A stretch of DNA of 45,632 nt from Desulfuromonadales bacterium (GTDB lineage Bacteria; Desulfobacterota; Desulfuromonadia; Geobacterales; Pseudopelobacteraceae): positions 1 to 45,632 of the forward strand of contig DUZX01000032.1 of the NCBI GenBank assembly GCA_013349325.1. Reading direction: 5' to 3'. Shown here piece by piece: positions 1 through 8,236 of the stretch. The translations under genes were made by a program, and so were the position numbers. Every line of letters starts with the position of its first letter. Positions within the stretch are counted from its first letter, which is position 1. Below the pieces are notes generated by a model. That model was not told where the DNA came from, ran no database searches, and saw nothing but the letters and a program-made list of their open reading frames with translations.

Positions 1-54
1 CCGTAAAACGGAAACCTTCTCTTCTGGGGTGTAGTTGTGACGTTTCTTTCGCAT
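1..54 (-). CDS. IS3-type transposase OrfA, 5' end only (runs off window)
   Basis: Read on the minus strand, the first 18 codons give a basic N-terminus starting MRKKRHNYTPEEKVSVLR. This is the typical opening of IS3-family OrfA (a helix-turn-helix protein of the DDE transposase system). A strong Shine-Dalgarno sequence, GGAGGA, lies just upstream of the ATG at 54. The rest of the gene lies outside the window, so whether it is intact cannot be judged. The family call rests on the N-terminal sequence style and on a TGAACCG end about 75 bases upstream. Confidence 0.7.
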   Translation of the reverse strand, partial: MRKKRHNYTPEEKVSVLR

Positions 55-131
55 GGACTTTCCTCCGTTCGTGATGGTTTATCACAAACGAACCGAAAGT
101 CCTATTCTCGCTGAGCCAAAACAACGGTTCA
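1..131 (-). mobile_element. End of an IS3-family-like insertion sequence
   Basis: The transposase OrfA start at 54 and a minus-strand TGAACCGTTG sequence beginning at about 131 mark one IS end. TGAACC termini are common in IS3 relatives. The other end and any target duplication are outside the window. The boundary at 131 is inferred from the TG terminus only. Confidence 0.5.
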
Positions 132-455
132 ACGGCAACCTACAAGCCTTTACGAGTTAACATGAGCAGGAATCACCCCGATAATACAGGGCGTAGTGCG
201 TGGGAACGAGGATAAAAACAGAGAATTTTCGGCCGGCAGAAATTAGAGCTAACATTTTGTTTTTAAATAAAATAGCCTCGTAAACTGGCCGGATATTTGA
301 GCTTGATAGCAAAAATGCTGAAACGTCTTGGTCGTTTTTCATTCCCTCTCCATGAGCACCAACCGAGAGGGTTAGGGTGAGGGGGAATTAAGCGTTGCGA
401 AAGCGGGAAACAAAATAAAATCAGAACAATGCCTACAACAAAGGAGTAATACGCA
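132..455. other. Intergenic stretch without a supported gene
   Basis: This gap separates the IS end from the MNT/HEPN pair. Short reading frames here lack family resemblance and ribosome sites. The only visible structure is the REP-like hairpin at 341-389. A good ribosome site (AAAGGAG) for the next gene lies at its right edge. Confidence 0.6.
341..389. repeat. REP-like palindromic repeat
   Basis: CCCTCTC at 344-350 pairs with GAGAGGG at 365-371 around a 14-base loop, followed by TTAGGGTGAGGGGGAA. The wording 'gagagggttagggtgaggg' is typical of dispersed REP-type repeats in proteobacterial chromosomes. Copy number cannot be seen from one window. Confidence 0.5.
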
Positions 456-782
456 ATGGCAGAAATTGCAGAATTCCCAATTCTCAAAGATTTTATCAGC
501 CGGGTCAGCGTTAAACTAGGTGATAACTATCGATATGGTGCGTTATTCGGCTCACGCGCCCGAGGTAATGCACGTCAGGATTCAGATTATGACGTGCTTG
601 TTGTGACTGATCATATCAATCATCACCTGAAAAGGGACATCATCGACATCGCCTATGACGAGTTTCTGGAAACCGGTATTGATATTTCACCGGTTGTTTT
701 CAGCAGTAGTGAATACGAACGTCAAAAACTGAATGGCAATCCACTGCTGGTTGAAATTGAGCGGGACATGGTCAAACTATGA
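456..782 (+). CDS. MNT-type minimal nucleotidyltransferase (antitoxin of HEPN toxin)
   Basis: A 108-residue protein of the minimal nucleotidyltransferase family. It shows the GSRARG motif at residues 32-37, the DxD pair in SDYDVLV (D44, D46) and a third acidic residue in GIDIS (D76), so the catalytic triad looks intact. In MntA-HepT pairs the MNT protein adenylylates a tyrosine of the HEPN RNase and silences it. The ribosome site AAAGGAG precedes ATG 456. Its stop overlaps the HEPN start by 4 bases (ATGA), the usual coupling of such modules. The domain call is firm; activity as an antitoxin is inferred from the pairing. Confidence 0.88.
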   Translation: MAEIAEFPILKDFISRVSVKLGDNYRYGALFGSRARGNARQDSDYDVLVVTDHINHHLKRDIIDIAYDEFLETGIDISPVVFSSSEYERQKLNGNPLLVEIERDMVKL

Positions 783-1192
783 ACCGGGAAACAATAAAAC
801 TGGAAATGGAACGAGCCGATGAGGCCTTGAAAAGTGTTGGCTTACTCATAGCTGGAGAGTGCTATCGCGATGCCATGTCACGGCTGTACTATGCGGTATT
901 TCATTTTACAAGGGCTCTATTGGCAACGAAAGATATTAACTCTAAAAGCCATCAGGGAGCATTGCAGTTGTTCAGCCTGCATTATGTAAAAACCGGTATA
1001 GTTGAGATGGAAGCAGGGCGGATACTTGCCCGTCAACAGAAATTCCGCTCTGAGAGTGACTACAATGTTGAGTTCCGATTTGATCGCGAGTCAATTGAGC
1101 AAGAGTACGAAGATGCAAAGATATTCAGGGAAATTTGCATGAGGCTGATTTCGTCAGAAAATGTGGCGATTGAGGTGCAGGAAAAACAATGA
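779..1192 (+). CDS. HEPN-domain toxin (COG1895-like)
   Basis: A 137-residue all-helical HEPN protein paired with the upstream MNT gene. The segment SRLYYAVFH carries an R-x6-H arrangement (R35, H42) matching the RX4-6H catalytic motif of HEPN RNases, and KSHQG (56-60) is typical of the COG1895 branch. In characterised relatives the toxin is an RNase acting on tRNA or mRNA, and the partner modifies it. The start overlaps the MNT stop by 4 bases. Its stop is immediately followed in the same frame by a Uma2-like remnant, so the insertion history downstream is complex. Family confident; the substrate is unknown. Confidence 0.85.
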   Translation: MNRETIKLEMERADEALKSVGLLIAGECYRDAMSRLYYAVFHFTRALLATKDINSKSHQGALQLFSLHYVKTGIVEMEAGRILARQQKFRSESDYNVEFRFDRESIEQEYEDAKIFREICMRLISSENVAIEVQEKQ

Positions 1193-1495
1193 TTACTGCA
1201 CAATGGCCATATCGAGTTAGTAGGCCGTTTGTTTTATCAACGCAACATTGCGGCTACTGACAGGAAGATGAGGGGGGTGAGTAGGGCATATCTGGTGGTT
1301 GATCCCGTAGGTGATTTGGTGGAACGCTTTCGCCTGGTGGATGGTAACTATGGGCGAGCAGAGGTTTTTCCGTGGCATGGCCCGCTGCAACTTGTTTCGC
1401 TTCCGGGGCTGATAATCAATCTGTGGGAGGTTTTTGAGCGGGATCTTGCGGAGTTGAATATCGTAAAAGAGAGACCGAAAGGGTACGCAGCATGA
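1193..1495 (+). pseudogene. Uma2-family (DUF820) nuclease remnant, C-terminal part
   Basis: The open frame directly after the HEPN stop reads through SRAYLVVDPVGDLVERFR and a conserved tail (LPGLIINLWEVF). This resembles the C-terminal half of Uma2/DUF820 putative PD-(D/E)XK nucleases, in which a VxxYWLVDP-like strand is followed by the final Leu-rich strand. The N-terminal half with the catalytic acidic residues is missing, and the frame begins with no ribosome site (TTG 1229 is only formal). Full family members are about 180-200 residues; fewer than 100 remain. It is most simply a decayed gene left by rearrangement next to the toxin pair. Confidence 0.6.
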
Positions 1496-1562
1496 GCTTT
1501 AGTGTCTGACCAAGCTTGCGTCCGGTGAAATCAGAAAACTGGTATTGTCGAAAATGAGAAGT

Positions 1563-1877
1563 TCAGATCCCGGTAATCAAAAAGTCAAGGGCTGCGACGA
1601 TTTTATTGCGATATTGCTTGAGAGAACAAACCTGTTTGCCAATACTTTTGACTGAAACCCCGGCAATTTCGGCAGTTGACATGATGACCTTGTTTTTTCC
1701 GACGTCGAATGTAGGGTTCAGATGCTTCCCCGGTGTTGTCATGGCACCTGAAGCAACCAGAGGAACTACCACCCTGGTAGCAAGGTTACCAAGCAGATCG
1801 GTCTGAACATCAAGAAGATACGGCGTCGTTTTTCGTGATGTAAGGTTCGGATTTTCGTACACGTCGAATTGTGCCAT
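1563..1877 (-). CDS. ccdB: CcdB-family toxin (gyrase poison)
   Basis: A 104-residue CcdB homologue. It has the opening QFDVYENPN, a 'YLLDVQTDLL' strand, 'RVVVPLV' and a C-terminus ending DFLITGI. CcdB binds DNA gyrase subunit A and traps cleaved DNA. The F-plasmid protein ends in WGI, with the Trp important for poisoning. Here a Thr stands there, as I recall for some chromosomal CcdB proteins, so it is not by itself a sign of inactivity. The start overlaps the ccdA stop by one base (TGATG). Length is normal and there is no frameshift. Confidence 0.88.
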   Translation of the reverse strand: MAQFDVYENPNLTSRKTTPYLLDVQTDLLGNLATRVVVPLVASGAMTTPGKHLNPTFDVGKNKVIMSTAEIAGVSVKSIGKQVCSLKQYRNKIVAALDFLITGI

Positions 1878-2125
1878 CAGAAACTCCTCAAACCGTCGCT
1901 GAATACGCCGTTTTTTTCAATTCTGGCGTTGTATTCTTCGATAGCGGTAGCATTTTCTGTGAGCCATGCTTCGCGTTCTTCGTGCCGTAAAATCTCGGTG
2001 AGCCGCTCTTCAAGTGTCTTGGAAAGATTGATTTTATGAGCGCGGGCACGACGTAACAGGTCGCTGTTGATGCTCAAGTTGGTGGATTTTTTCTGTAGGG
2101 TTGGTTGTAATGCTGCTGATGGCAT
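1877..2125 (-). CDS. ccdA: CcdA-family antitoxin
   Basis: An 82-residue antitoxin directly upstream of ccdB. The N-terminal part (SINSDLLRRARAHKINLSKTLEERL) is a ribbon-helix-helix DNA-binding segment. The C-terminal half (EAWLTENATAIEEYNARIEKNG...DGLRSF) matches the CcdA toxin-binding tail. An AGGAGGG ribosome site sits 4 bases before the ATG at 2125. The product is expected to neutralise CcdB and repress its own promoter. A perfect inverted repeat at 2148-2173 just upstream is the likely operator. Confidence 0.88.
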   Translation of the reverse strand: MPSAALQPTLQKKSTNLSINSDLLRRARAHKINLSKTLEERLTEILRHEEREAWLTENATAIEEYNARIEKNGVFSDGLRSF

Positions 2126-2147
2126 ACGCCCTCCTTATGTATAATTT

Positions 2148-2173
2148 TCATGCGCATAATTTACTGCGCATGA
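2148..2173. promoter_or_regulatory. Perfect inverted repeat, likely ccdAB operator
   Basis: TCATGCGCA (2148-2156) and TGCGCATGA (2165-2173) are exact inverse complements separated by 8 bases. It begins 23 bases upstream of the ccdA start. CcdA-type RHH proteins bind such palindromes to autoregulate. The binding assignment is inferred from position. Confidence 0.6.
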
Positions 2174-2216
2174 ATCAGAATGTAAACGATAATTTTGATT
2201 TGAACTTACCCCGTTT

Positions 2217-2241
2217 AAATGTACACTCCAAATGTACATTT
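2217..2241. promoter_or_regulatory. Repeated AAATGTACA sites, likely Phd operator
   Basis: AAATGTACA occurs at 2217-2225 and again at 2230-2238. The second copy forms the perfect palindrome AAATGTACATTT (2230-2241). It ends 12 bases before the phd start codon. Phd/YefM antitoxins bind short paired palindromes at their own promoters, so autoregulation is the natural reading. Confidence 0.6.
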
Positions 2242-2253
2242 AATGAGGAAGTT

Positions 2254-2496
2254 ATGCTTGAAGTAACCGTCACCACATTTCGTAAACACATACCGGACTA
2301 CCTCGGCAAGGTTCGTAAAGGTGAAGATATTTCGCTCACCTCTTGTGGTAAAGTCATTGCCCGGCTGGTACCGCCGGTAGACGAACGCCAGAGTGCGCGG
2401 GAGCAACTGGCTGTTCTTCGCTGTGGCATCTGTTTTATCGGCGACATCATCTCACCCATTGATGTTGAATGGGAGGCGAACCGTGCTGATTCTTGA
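2254..2496 (+). CDS. Phd/YefM-family antitoxin
   Basis: An 80-residue Phd/YefM protein. It shows TVTTFRKHIPDYLGKVRKGEDISLT..GKVIARLVPP, the fold in which the N-terminal domain binds DNA and the tail wraps the toxin. ATG 2254 was chosen over upstream in-frame codons because GAGGAA lies just before it and the conserved domain begins there. The last 14 bases overlap the start of a PIN-domain toxin gene that is frameshifted. The antitoxin itself looks intact and carries an operator-like palindrome upstream. Confidence 0.82.
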   Translation: MLEVTVTTFRKHIPDYLGKVRKGEDISLTSCGKVIARLVPPVDERQSAREQLAVLRCGICFIGDIISPIDVEWEANRADS

Positions 2497-2933
2497 CACC
2501 TGTGCGCTGGTGTTTGACGCCCCTTGAGCCATCTCGACTCAGCAAAAAAGCGGCGGCAGCTATTGCCCAGGTAGATGATGCCGGTACACTGGCTTGTTGT
2601 GATATTTCGCTGTGGGAGATAGCGATGCTGGTTGCGAAGAGACGGCTCGATCCGGGAACCGATGCGCAAAAATTCATCCAACTTATGCTGACAGCACGGA
2701 ATATTGACGTGTTACCCATTACGCCGGAAGTCGCTGCCAGGAGTACGCAACTGAACTTTTGTCCGCATGGTGACCCTGCCGATCGAATAATTGCAGCCAG
2801 CAGCATCCTCCATAAATCAAAACTGGTGACATCTGACCACAAGTTGACAACGGTTAGCGGACTTTTATATTGTTTGGTAACGCATTATAGTGAAACGAAA
2901 ATATCCAGCGAAGGTACATCACTATGTTTTTAG
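2483..2933 (+). pseudogene. PIN-domain (VapC-like) toxin gene broken by a +1 frameshift
   Basis: The frame from GTG 2483 gives VLILDTCALVFDA, the canonical start of a PIN RNase with its first catalytic Asp, then hits a stop. Deleting one C from the CCCC run at about 2520-2523 joins it to LEPSRLSKKAAAAIAQ and to the rest of a PIN protein (SLWEIAMLVAKRRL, then a late DPADRIIAAS acidic motif and KLVTSDHKL). All catalytic regions are present on either side of the slip. The C-terminus runs on into the next gene to 2933, so the tail may also be altered. It partners the intact Phd gene upstream. Confidence 0.8.
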
Positions 2934-3532
2934 AAATTAACCCGGAATACCCACAGCCCCACCGCATTAAAATGGTTGCAGACAGCCTGAAAGATGGGGG
3001 GGTGATCGCCTATCCGACTGATACTACCTACGGGATCGGCTGTTCGATCTTCTGTAAAAAGAGCATCGAGCGCATTTATCAGATGAAGCTGCGTGATCGC
3101 CGTAAACCATTCTCGATTATCTGCTCTTCCTTGTCGGAAATCTCACGTTATGCCAGGGTCAGTAATGGCGCATTTAAGCTGATAAAGCGTTATCTTCCAG
3201 GGCCCTACACGTTTGTTTTTGAAGCAACACGTGAAGTGCCCGATCTGCTGTTGACGCGCCAGAAAACGGTTGGTATCAGGATTCCGGATAACGTGATCTG
3301 CTCGGCGCTTGTTACGGCCCTGGGAAATCCGATCATTACGACCAGTGCCAATCTGAGCGGAGAAGATCCGCAGGGTGATCCGCGCTTGATAGAAAATGTT
3401 TTCGGCAGTCATCTGCAGTATGTCATTGATGGCGGTATTCTGACTACCGATGTCAGCTCTGTTGTCAGTTTGATCAATGACCAGCCCGAAGTACTGCGGG
3501 CCGGTATCGGGGATGTTTCATGGTGCATTTAA
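2924..3532 (+). CDS. YciO/Sua5/YrdC-family protein (threonylcarbamoyladenylate synthase-like)
   Basis: A 202-residue YrdC-fold protein. PTDTTYG (31-37), the basic KLRDRRKP stretch (55-62), PGPYTFVF and ITTSANLSGE (S141, N143) cover the ATP/threonine/bicarbonate site that makes threonylcarbamoyl-AMP for the t6A37 tRNA modification. Length and layout, including the start 'FLEINPEYPQ', resemble E. coli YciO more than TsaC, so I leave the symbol open. The SxN motif lost in YciO of E. coli is present here, which favours activity. Its start overlaps the broken PIN gene. Confidence 0.82.
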   Translation: MFLEINPEYPQPHRIKMVADSLKDGGVIAYPTDTTYGIGCSIFCKKSIERIYQMKLRDRRKPFSIICSSLSEISRYARVSNGAFKLIKRYLPGPYTFVFEATREVPDLLLTRQKTVGIRIPDNVICSALVTALGNPIITTSANLSGEDPQGDPRLIENVFGSHLQYVIDGGILTTDVSSVVSLINDQPEVLRAGIGDVSWCI

Positions 3533-3559
3533 TATTTCAGCATCGTCAGGCTGTGGACT

Positions 3560-3925
3560 GTGCGTAAACGTACCGTCAGAAATGGCATGCGCCTCGTCAT
3601 GACGGCGATGATTTTGATTATTCTGGCCAGTTTCTATCACGGTTCAATCGCCGCGCTCTTCTCGCTCTCGCTGGATGCAGAGGGGCGCGTCTACCAGCTT
3701 GGCATCTTCTGGGCTGCCGCAATCGGTGCCTACGGAGCGGTGCTGGTGGTCTTTGGTCTGGTGCGTGAGCCTCAAAAGCGCGACGAAGCCATCCGAATTC
3801 TGCCCCAGTTTCTGATAATTACCGGCCTGATCGCACTCTTCTTTTATCTGGTGGCATCGTCACTTGATGCTCCGGATAGGATTGAACAGCGGCGTCTGCA
3901 GCCGGGTGAGACAATCACCATTTGA
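3560..3925 (+). CDS. Small integral membrane protein, unknown function
   Basis: 121 residues with three likely membrane helices: about residues 12-34, 48-67 and 82-102. These are separated by charged loops (REPQKRDEAIR), with a polar C-terminal tail (DRIEQRRLQPGETITI). No family was recognised. GTG 3560 has only a weak ribosome site; ATG 3587 is an in-frame alternative that keeps all helices. It sits 27 bases after the YciO-like gene on the same strand and may be cotranscribed with it. The metY promoter-like element follows, so it is probably the last gene of this small unit. Confidence 0.65.
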   Translation: MRKRTVRNGMRLVMTAMILIILASFYHGSIAALFSLSLDAEGRVYQLGIFWAAAIGAYGAVLVVFGLVREPQKRDEAIRILPQFLIITGLIALFFYLVASSLDAPDRIEQRRLQPGETITI

Positions 3926-3951
3926 GGTCTGTATTGTGGAGAGAAATATAC

Positions 3952-5303
<1,352 letters not shown>

Positions 5304-5326
5304 ACAGGCAATTTTTGCTGAACTCA

Positions 5327-5356
5327 GGGCAACCCCTTGTGGTTGCCCTTTTTTTT
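5327..5356 (+). terminator. Rho-independent terminator after metY
   Basis: GGGCAACC (5327-5334) pairs perfectly with GGTTGCCC (5341-5348) around a 6-base loop and is followed by eight T. It ends the metY transcript. Confidence 0.92.
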
Positions 5357-5418
5357 GTGTACTATCGCACAGCTAAATTCCATAGAGTTGAACACTACGC
5401 TTCAGAGGAGTTGATTAC

Positions 5419-5787
5419 ATGTATCTGCTGACTATCAGAACCAGTTTTGCCGCAGCGCACAATCTGATGAATTATCAGGGCGATTGTGAAAATCTGCACG
5501 GCCATAACTGGAAGGTAGAAGTTTCCGTCACGGCCAGTGAGCTTGACAAAGCCGGGCTGGGGATTGATTTCAAAGTTCTCAAACGGGAGGCCGGTGCAGT
5601 AATTAATGAACTGGATCATAAATATCTTAACGATAATTCCGCCTTTCGTGATATATCCCCTTCCTCGGAACATATAGCGAAATATCTGTACCAACATATT
5701 GCCGCACGCCTCAATAACGATAACATCAAGGTTGAATCTATTACCGTATGGGAATCCGATAACGCGTCTGCCCGTTACTATGAGTGA
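5419..5787 (+). CDS. queD: 6-carboxy-5,6,7,8-tetrahydropterin synthase (QueD)
   Basis: A 122-residue member of the PTPS fold. It converts dihydroneopterin triphosphate to carboxytetrahydropterin, an early step to queuosine and other 7-deazaguanines. Zinc-binding His residues are seen at H14 (FAAAHNL) and in LHGH (H27, H29). C23 precedes them, and LDHKYLND plus the C-terminal VWESDNASARYYE supply other active-site residues. AGGAG stands 10 bases before ATG 5419. The stop lies 8 bases inside queE, so the two pathway enzymes are translationally coupled. Confidence 0.93.
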   Translation: MYLLTIRTSFAAAHNLMNYQGDCENLHGHNWKVEVSVTASELDKAGLGIDFKVLKREAGAVINELDHKYLNDNSAFRDISPSSEHIAKYLYQHIAARLNNDNIKVESITVWESDNASARYYE

Positions 5788-6532
5788 ACCGCTCTTCGTC
5801 AGCGAAATTTTTTCGTCGATTCAGGGTGAGGGCTTATTGGCAGGGCGTCGACAAATTTTTGTACGGCTTACGGAATGTAATCTTGACTGTTGCTATTGCG
5901 ATACCGACTTTGCGATATCGGAGTTTTGCCGGAGTGAAACAACGCCCGGTTCATCGGTTTTTATGAACCTGCCGCAACCGGTTCAGATTCGTACGCTGAC
6001 GACTCTCATAGATGATTGGCTGGTCCGGTTGCCGGGCGCCCATCATTCGGTAAGTCTGACCGGGGGGGAACCGTTACTGCATGCTGATGTGTTGACAGAG
6101 TGGCTGGCAGAGATTCGTACACGCCTTCCGATTCATCTTGAAACCAATGGCACACTGCCGGCAGCCCTTGCCAGAATTAAGCAGCAGGTTGATTTTATCA
6201 GTATGGATATGAAACTCCCTTCCACGGCCGGTTGTGGCGAGCCGTTGTGGGACCTGCATCGGCTCTTTCTTCAGGAGGCCCAGGGTAACGCAGGAGTTTC
6301 GATCAAGGTTGTTGTTGGTGATACGACCGACGAGGCCGAAATCACTGCGGTATGCGATCTGATTTCTGCCATAGAGCCCGCCACGCCACTCTTTCTGCAG
6401 CCGGTAACCGTGCCGGGTGGAACGGTCGGTATTCCGGCAGTGAAGCTGCTTCATCTGCAGGCCGTGGCGTCTGCCCGCCTGCCGGACGTTCGTGTCATAC
6501 CTCAAATGCACGTACTGTTGGGAGCATTGTGA
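5780..6532 (+). CDS. queE: 7-carboxy-7-deazaguanine synthase (QueE), radical SAM
   Basis: A 250-residue radical SAM enzyme that rearranges carboxytetrahydropterin to 7-carboxy-7-deazaguanine. The [4Fe-4S] triad CX3CX2C is C33, C37, C40 in TECNLDCCYCDTDF. The SAM-binding TGGEPLL and the QGEG motif (15-18) are also present. ATG 5780 was chosen because the family begins shortly before 'SEIFSSIQGEG'; earlier in-frame codons lie inside queD. It overlaps queD by 8 bases and the following gene by 4 (GTGA). queC and queF are not in the window. Confidence 0.93.
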   Translation: MSEPLFVSEIFSSIQGEGLLAGRRQIFVRLTECNLDCCYCDTDFAISEFCRSETTPGSSVFMNLPQPVQIRTLTTLIDDWLVRLPGAHHSVSLTGGEPLLHADVLTEWLAEIRTRLPIHLETNGTLPAALARIKQQVDFISMDMKLPSTAGCGEPLWDLHRLFLQEAQGNAGVSIKVVVGDTTDEAEITAVCDLISAIEPATPLFLQPVTVPGGTVGIPAVKLLHLQAVASARLPDVRVIPQMHVLLGAL

Positions 6533-6909
6533 TTTCTTCAGCGATTGAACTTGAATCCGGTCTGCGCCTGACCCTGTGCGATGAAAGCAGTCACTATTTT
6601 GGTGGTTATTTTCATGTCCGGATTACGGCACGCTGTCCCGTACCACTGCTGCGTGACTACTTTGAATCGGATTCCGAATTTGAATCCGCCCGGCGTCTTT
6701 TGGGGGCGGAGGTTTGTTTCATACGGAGTCTCGAGAAAATGGCGGTACCTGAATCCGAGGTTGCAGCGGTTCGATGTCAGTTGATTGATGACTTTAATCG
6801 TACAGCGCGCCGATACCTTGACTTGTCAGCTTTTGCCAAAGGTATTGTGCTGAAAGAGTTTCGCGCCTGTTCTGTCTCGTCACGGAAATATAAAAATGGT
6901 CGCTTCTAA
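6529..6909 (+). CDS. Conserved-looking hypothetical protein between queE and rlmD
   Basis: 126 residues from GTG 6529, which overlaps the queE stop by 4 bases. Its 3' end overlaps rlmD by 14 bases. It is acidic in the N-terminal part (FHVRITARCPVPLLRDYF, then ESDSEFESARRLLG) with helices predicted by eye after residue 40 and a basic tail ending SSRKYKNGRF. There is no signal peptide, membrane helix or recognisable motif. Tight coupling to queuosine and rRNA-modification genes argues that it is real and may serve nucleic acid modification, but no function can be assigned. Confidence 0.7.
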   Translation: MISSAIELESGLRLTLCDESSHYFGGYFHVRITARCPVPLLRDYFESDSEFESARRLLGAEVCFIRSLEKMAVPESEVAAVRCQLIDDFNRTARRYLDLSAFAKGIVLKEFRACSVSSRKYKNGRF

Positions 6910-8233
6910 CGTGTCGCTGCCGGTTGCCACGATTGATAAACTTGCTTTTGGAGGGAGTGGCGTCTGCCGGATTGATGACAAGGTCTGTTTCGTCCCGTAC
7001 AGCTGTCCCGGTGATACCGTCAGTCTGCAGGTGGTCTCTGAAAAAAAATCGTACAGCAGTGCTGATATTGTTCAGGTTCTGACACCATCCCCGTTCCGGA
7101 CTACTCCGCCCTGTCCTCGTTTTGGTGTGTGCGGCGGCTGCAACTGGCAGCATGTTCACTATGACGTTCAGCTTGAGCAGAAACGGCAGATTTTTGCCGA
7201 CACGCTCTGGCGCGGAGCGCGTGTCGCTGTGGAACTCATTTCTGCTCTGCTGCCGGCACCGCAGCAGTATGGCTATCGTAGTCGCGTACAGTTTAAAACG
7301 ACTGTCCGGCAGGGGAAATTCCAGATCGGTTTTTACCGGCAGGGGTCGCACGCTGTCATTGATCTGATTGACGGCTGTCCGTTGACAGTGCCCACTATCA
7401 ACGCGGTGCTGGCGCGCTGCCGATCACTGCTGTCAATTTTTTCTGATGCGCAGGCAATCACACAGGTGAGTGTCGATGTCGGAGAGCAGGAAGTCGTTGT
7501 TGTCATTCAGTATGCTGGCAGCCATCATCGACAGCTGAGCTCATTTCTGCGAGAGCATGCTCAGGATTTTTTTCCTTGCACCGGGATATATCTGCAGACG
7601 GGTGAACGGAAGAGTCCTGCTAAGGTCTGGGGTAGCGAGCGGATCTCATATTCTCTGCCGTCTCATACAACAGATGGTGAACCGCTTCTGCTCAGCTATG
7701 AGCCGGGTAGTTTCTCACAGATAAATCGCTCTCAAAATAGCGTCATGTTATCTGTTATCAGACGCTTGGGCGGTTTTTTACCGACAGAAAAACTGCTGGA
7801 TCTGTACTGCGGCAACGGGAATTTTACGATTCCTCTCGCGGCGGAGGTCGCCTCGGTTATCGGTATTGAGGGGAGTGAAGCGTCAATCCGCTCTGCACGA
7901 TTCAATTGTGATGCAAACAACGTGAAAAATACCGAATTTATATGCAGGGATGTCCAGAGCGGTCTACGACAACTGGTTGCGGACGGAAGAATGTTTGATA
8001 CGATTCTTCTTGATCCGCCACGGGCAGGTGCGGCAGATTGCATCAGAAGTATCGCTGCGTTAAATCCGGATAAAATCGTGTATGTCTCATGCAATCCCGG
8101 TACGTTGGGGCGTGATTGTGCGCTCTTGTCCGACTCAGGGTATCGTGTTATTGAGTCTGTTCCTCTGGATATGTTTCCACAGACATATCATCTGGAAAGC
8201 GTCACACTTCTGTATCAAACAGTGAAAGGTTAA
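6896..8233 (+). CDS. rlmD: 23S rRNA (uracil-5-)-methyltransferase RlmD/RumA family
   Basis: A 445-residue SAM-dependent RNA m5U methyltransferase. Residues 1-60 form a TRAM RNA-binding domain. An iron-sulfur motif follows: C73, C79, C82 plus a later Cys in DGCPLT. The Rossmann domain has LDLYCGNGNFTIPLA and LLDPPRAG. The nucleophile C399 lies in VSCNPGTLGRD and the general base Glu in HLESVTLL. E. coli RlmD modifies U1939; RlmCD-type enzymes modify two sites, so the exact target here is inferred. The start overlaps the preceding unknown gene. Confidence 0.92.
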   Translation: MVASNVSLPVATIDKLAFGGSGVCRIDDKVCFVPYSCPGDTVSLQVVSEKKSYSSADIVQVLTPSPFRTTPPCPRFGVCGGCNWQHVHYDVQLEQKRQIFADTLWRGARVAVELISALLPAPQQYGYRSRVQFKTTVRQGKFQIGFYRQGSHAVIDLIDGCPLTVPTINAVLARCRSLLSIFSDAQAITQVSVDVGEQEVVVVIQYAGSHHRQLSSFLREHAQDFFPCTGIYLQTGERKSPAKVWGSERISYSLPSHTTDGEPLLLSYEPGSFSQINRSQNSVMLSVIRRLGGFLPTEKLLDLYCGNGNFTIPLAAEVASVIGIEGSEASIRSARFNCDANNVKNTEFICRDVQSGLRQLVADGRMFDTILLDPPRAGAADCIRSIAALNPDKIVYVSCNPGTLGRDCALLSDSGYRVIESVPLDMFPQTYHLESVTLLYQTVKG

Positions 8234-8236
8234 CAG

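Noticed and set aside
157-487. Short minus-strand frames near the left end
   Set aside because: They cross the REP-like repeat, have no ribosome sites and resemble no protein family.
1563-1877. Inactive CcdB because the F-plasmid C-terminal Trp is absent
   Set aside because: Chromosomal CcdB proteins with an ITGI end are known to me as toxins, so the residue alone proves nothing.
5357-5418. PreQ1 riboswitch before queD
   Set aside because: No C-rich loop pseudoknot or conserved aptamer sequence is visible in the 60-base gap.
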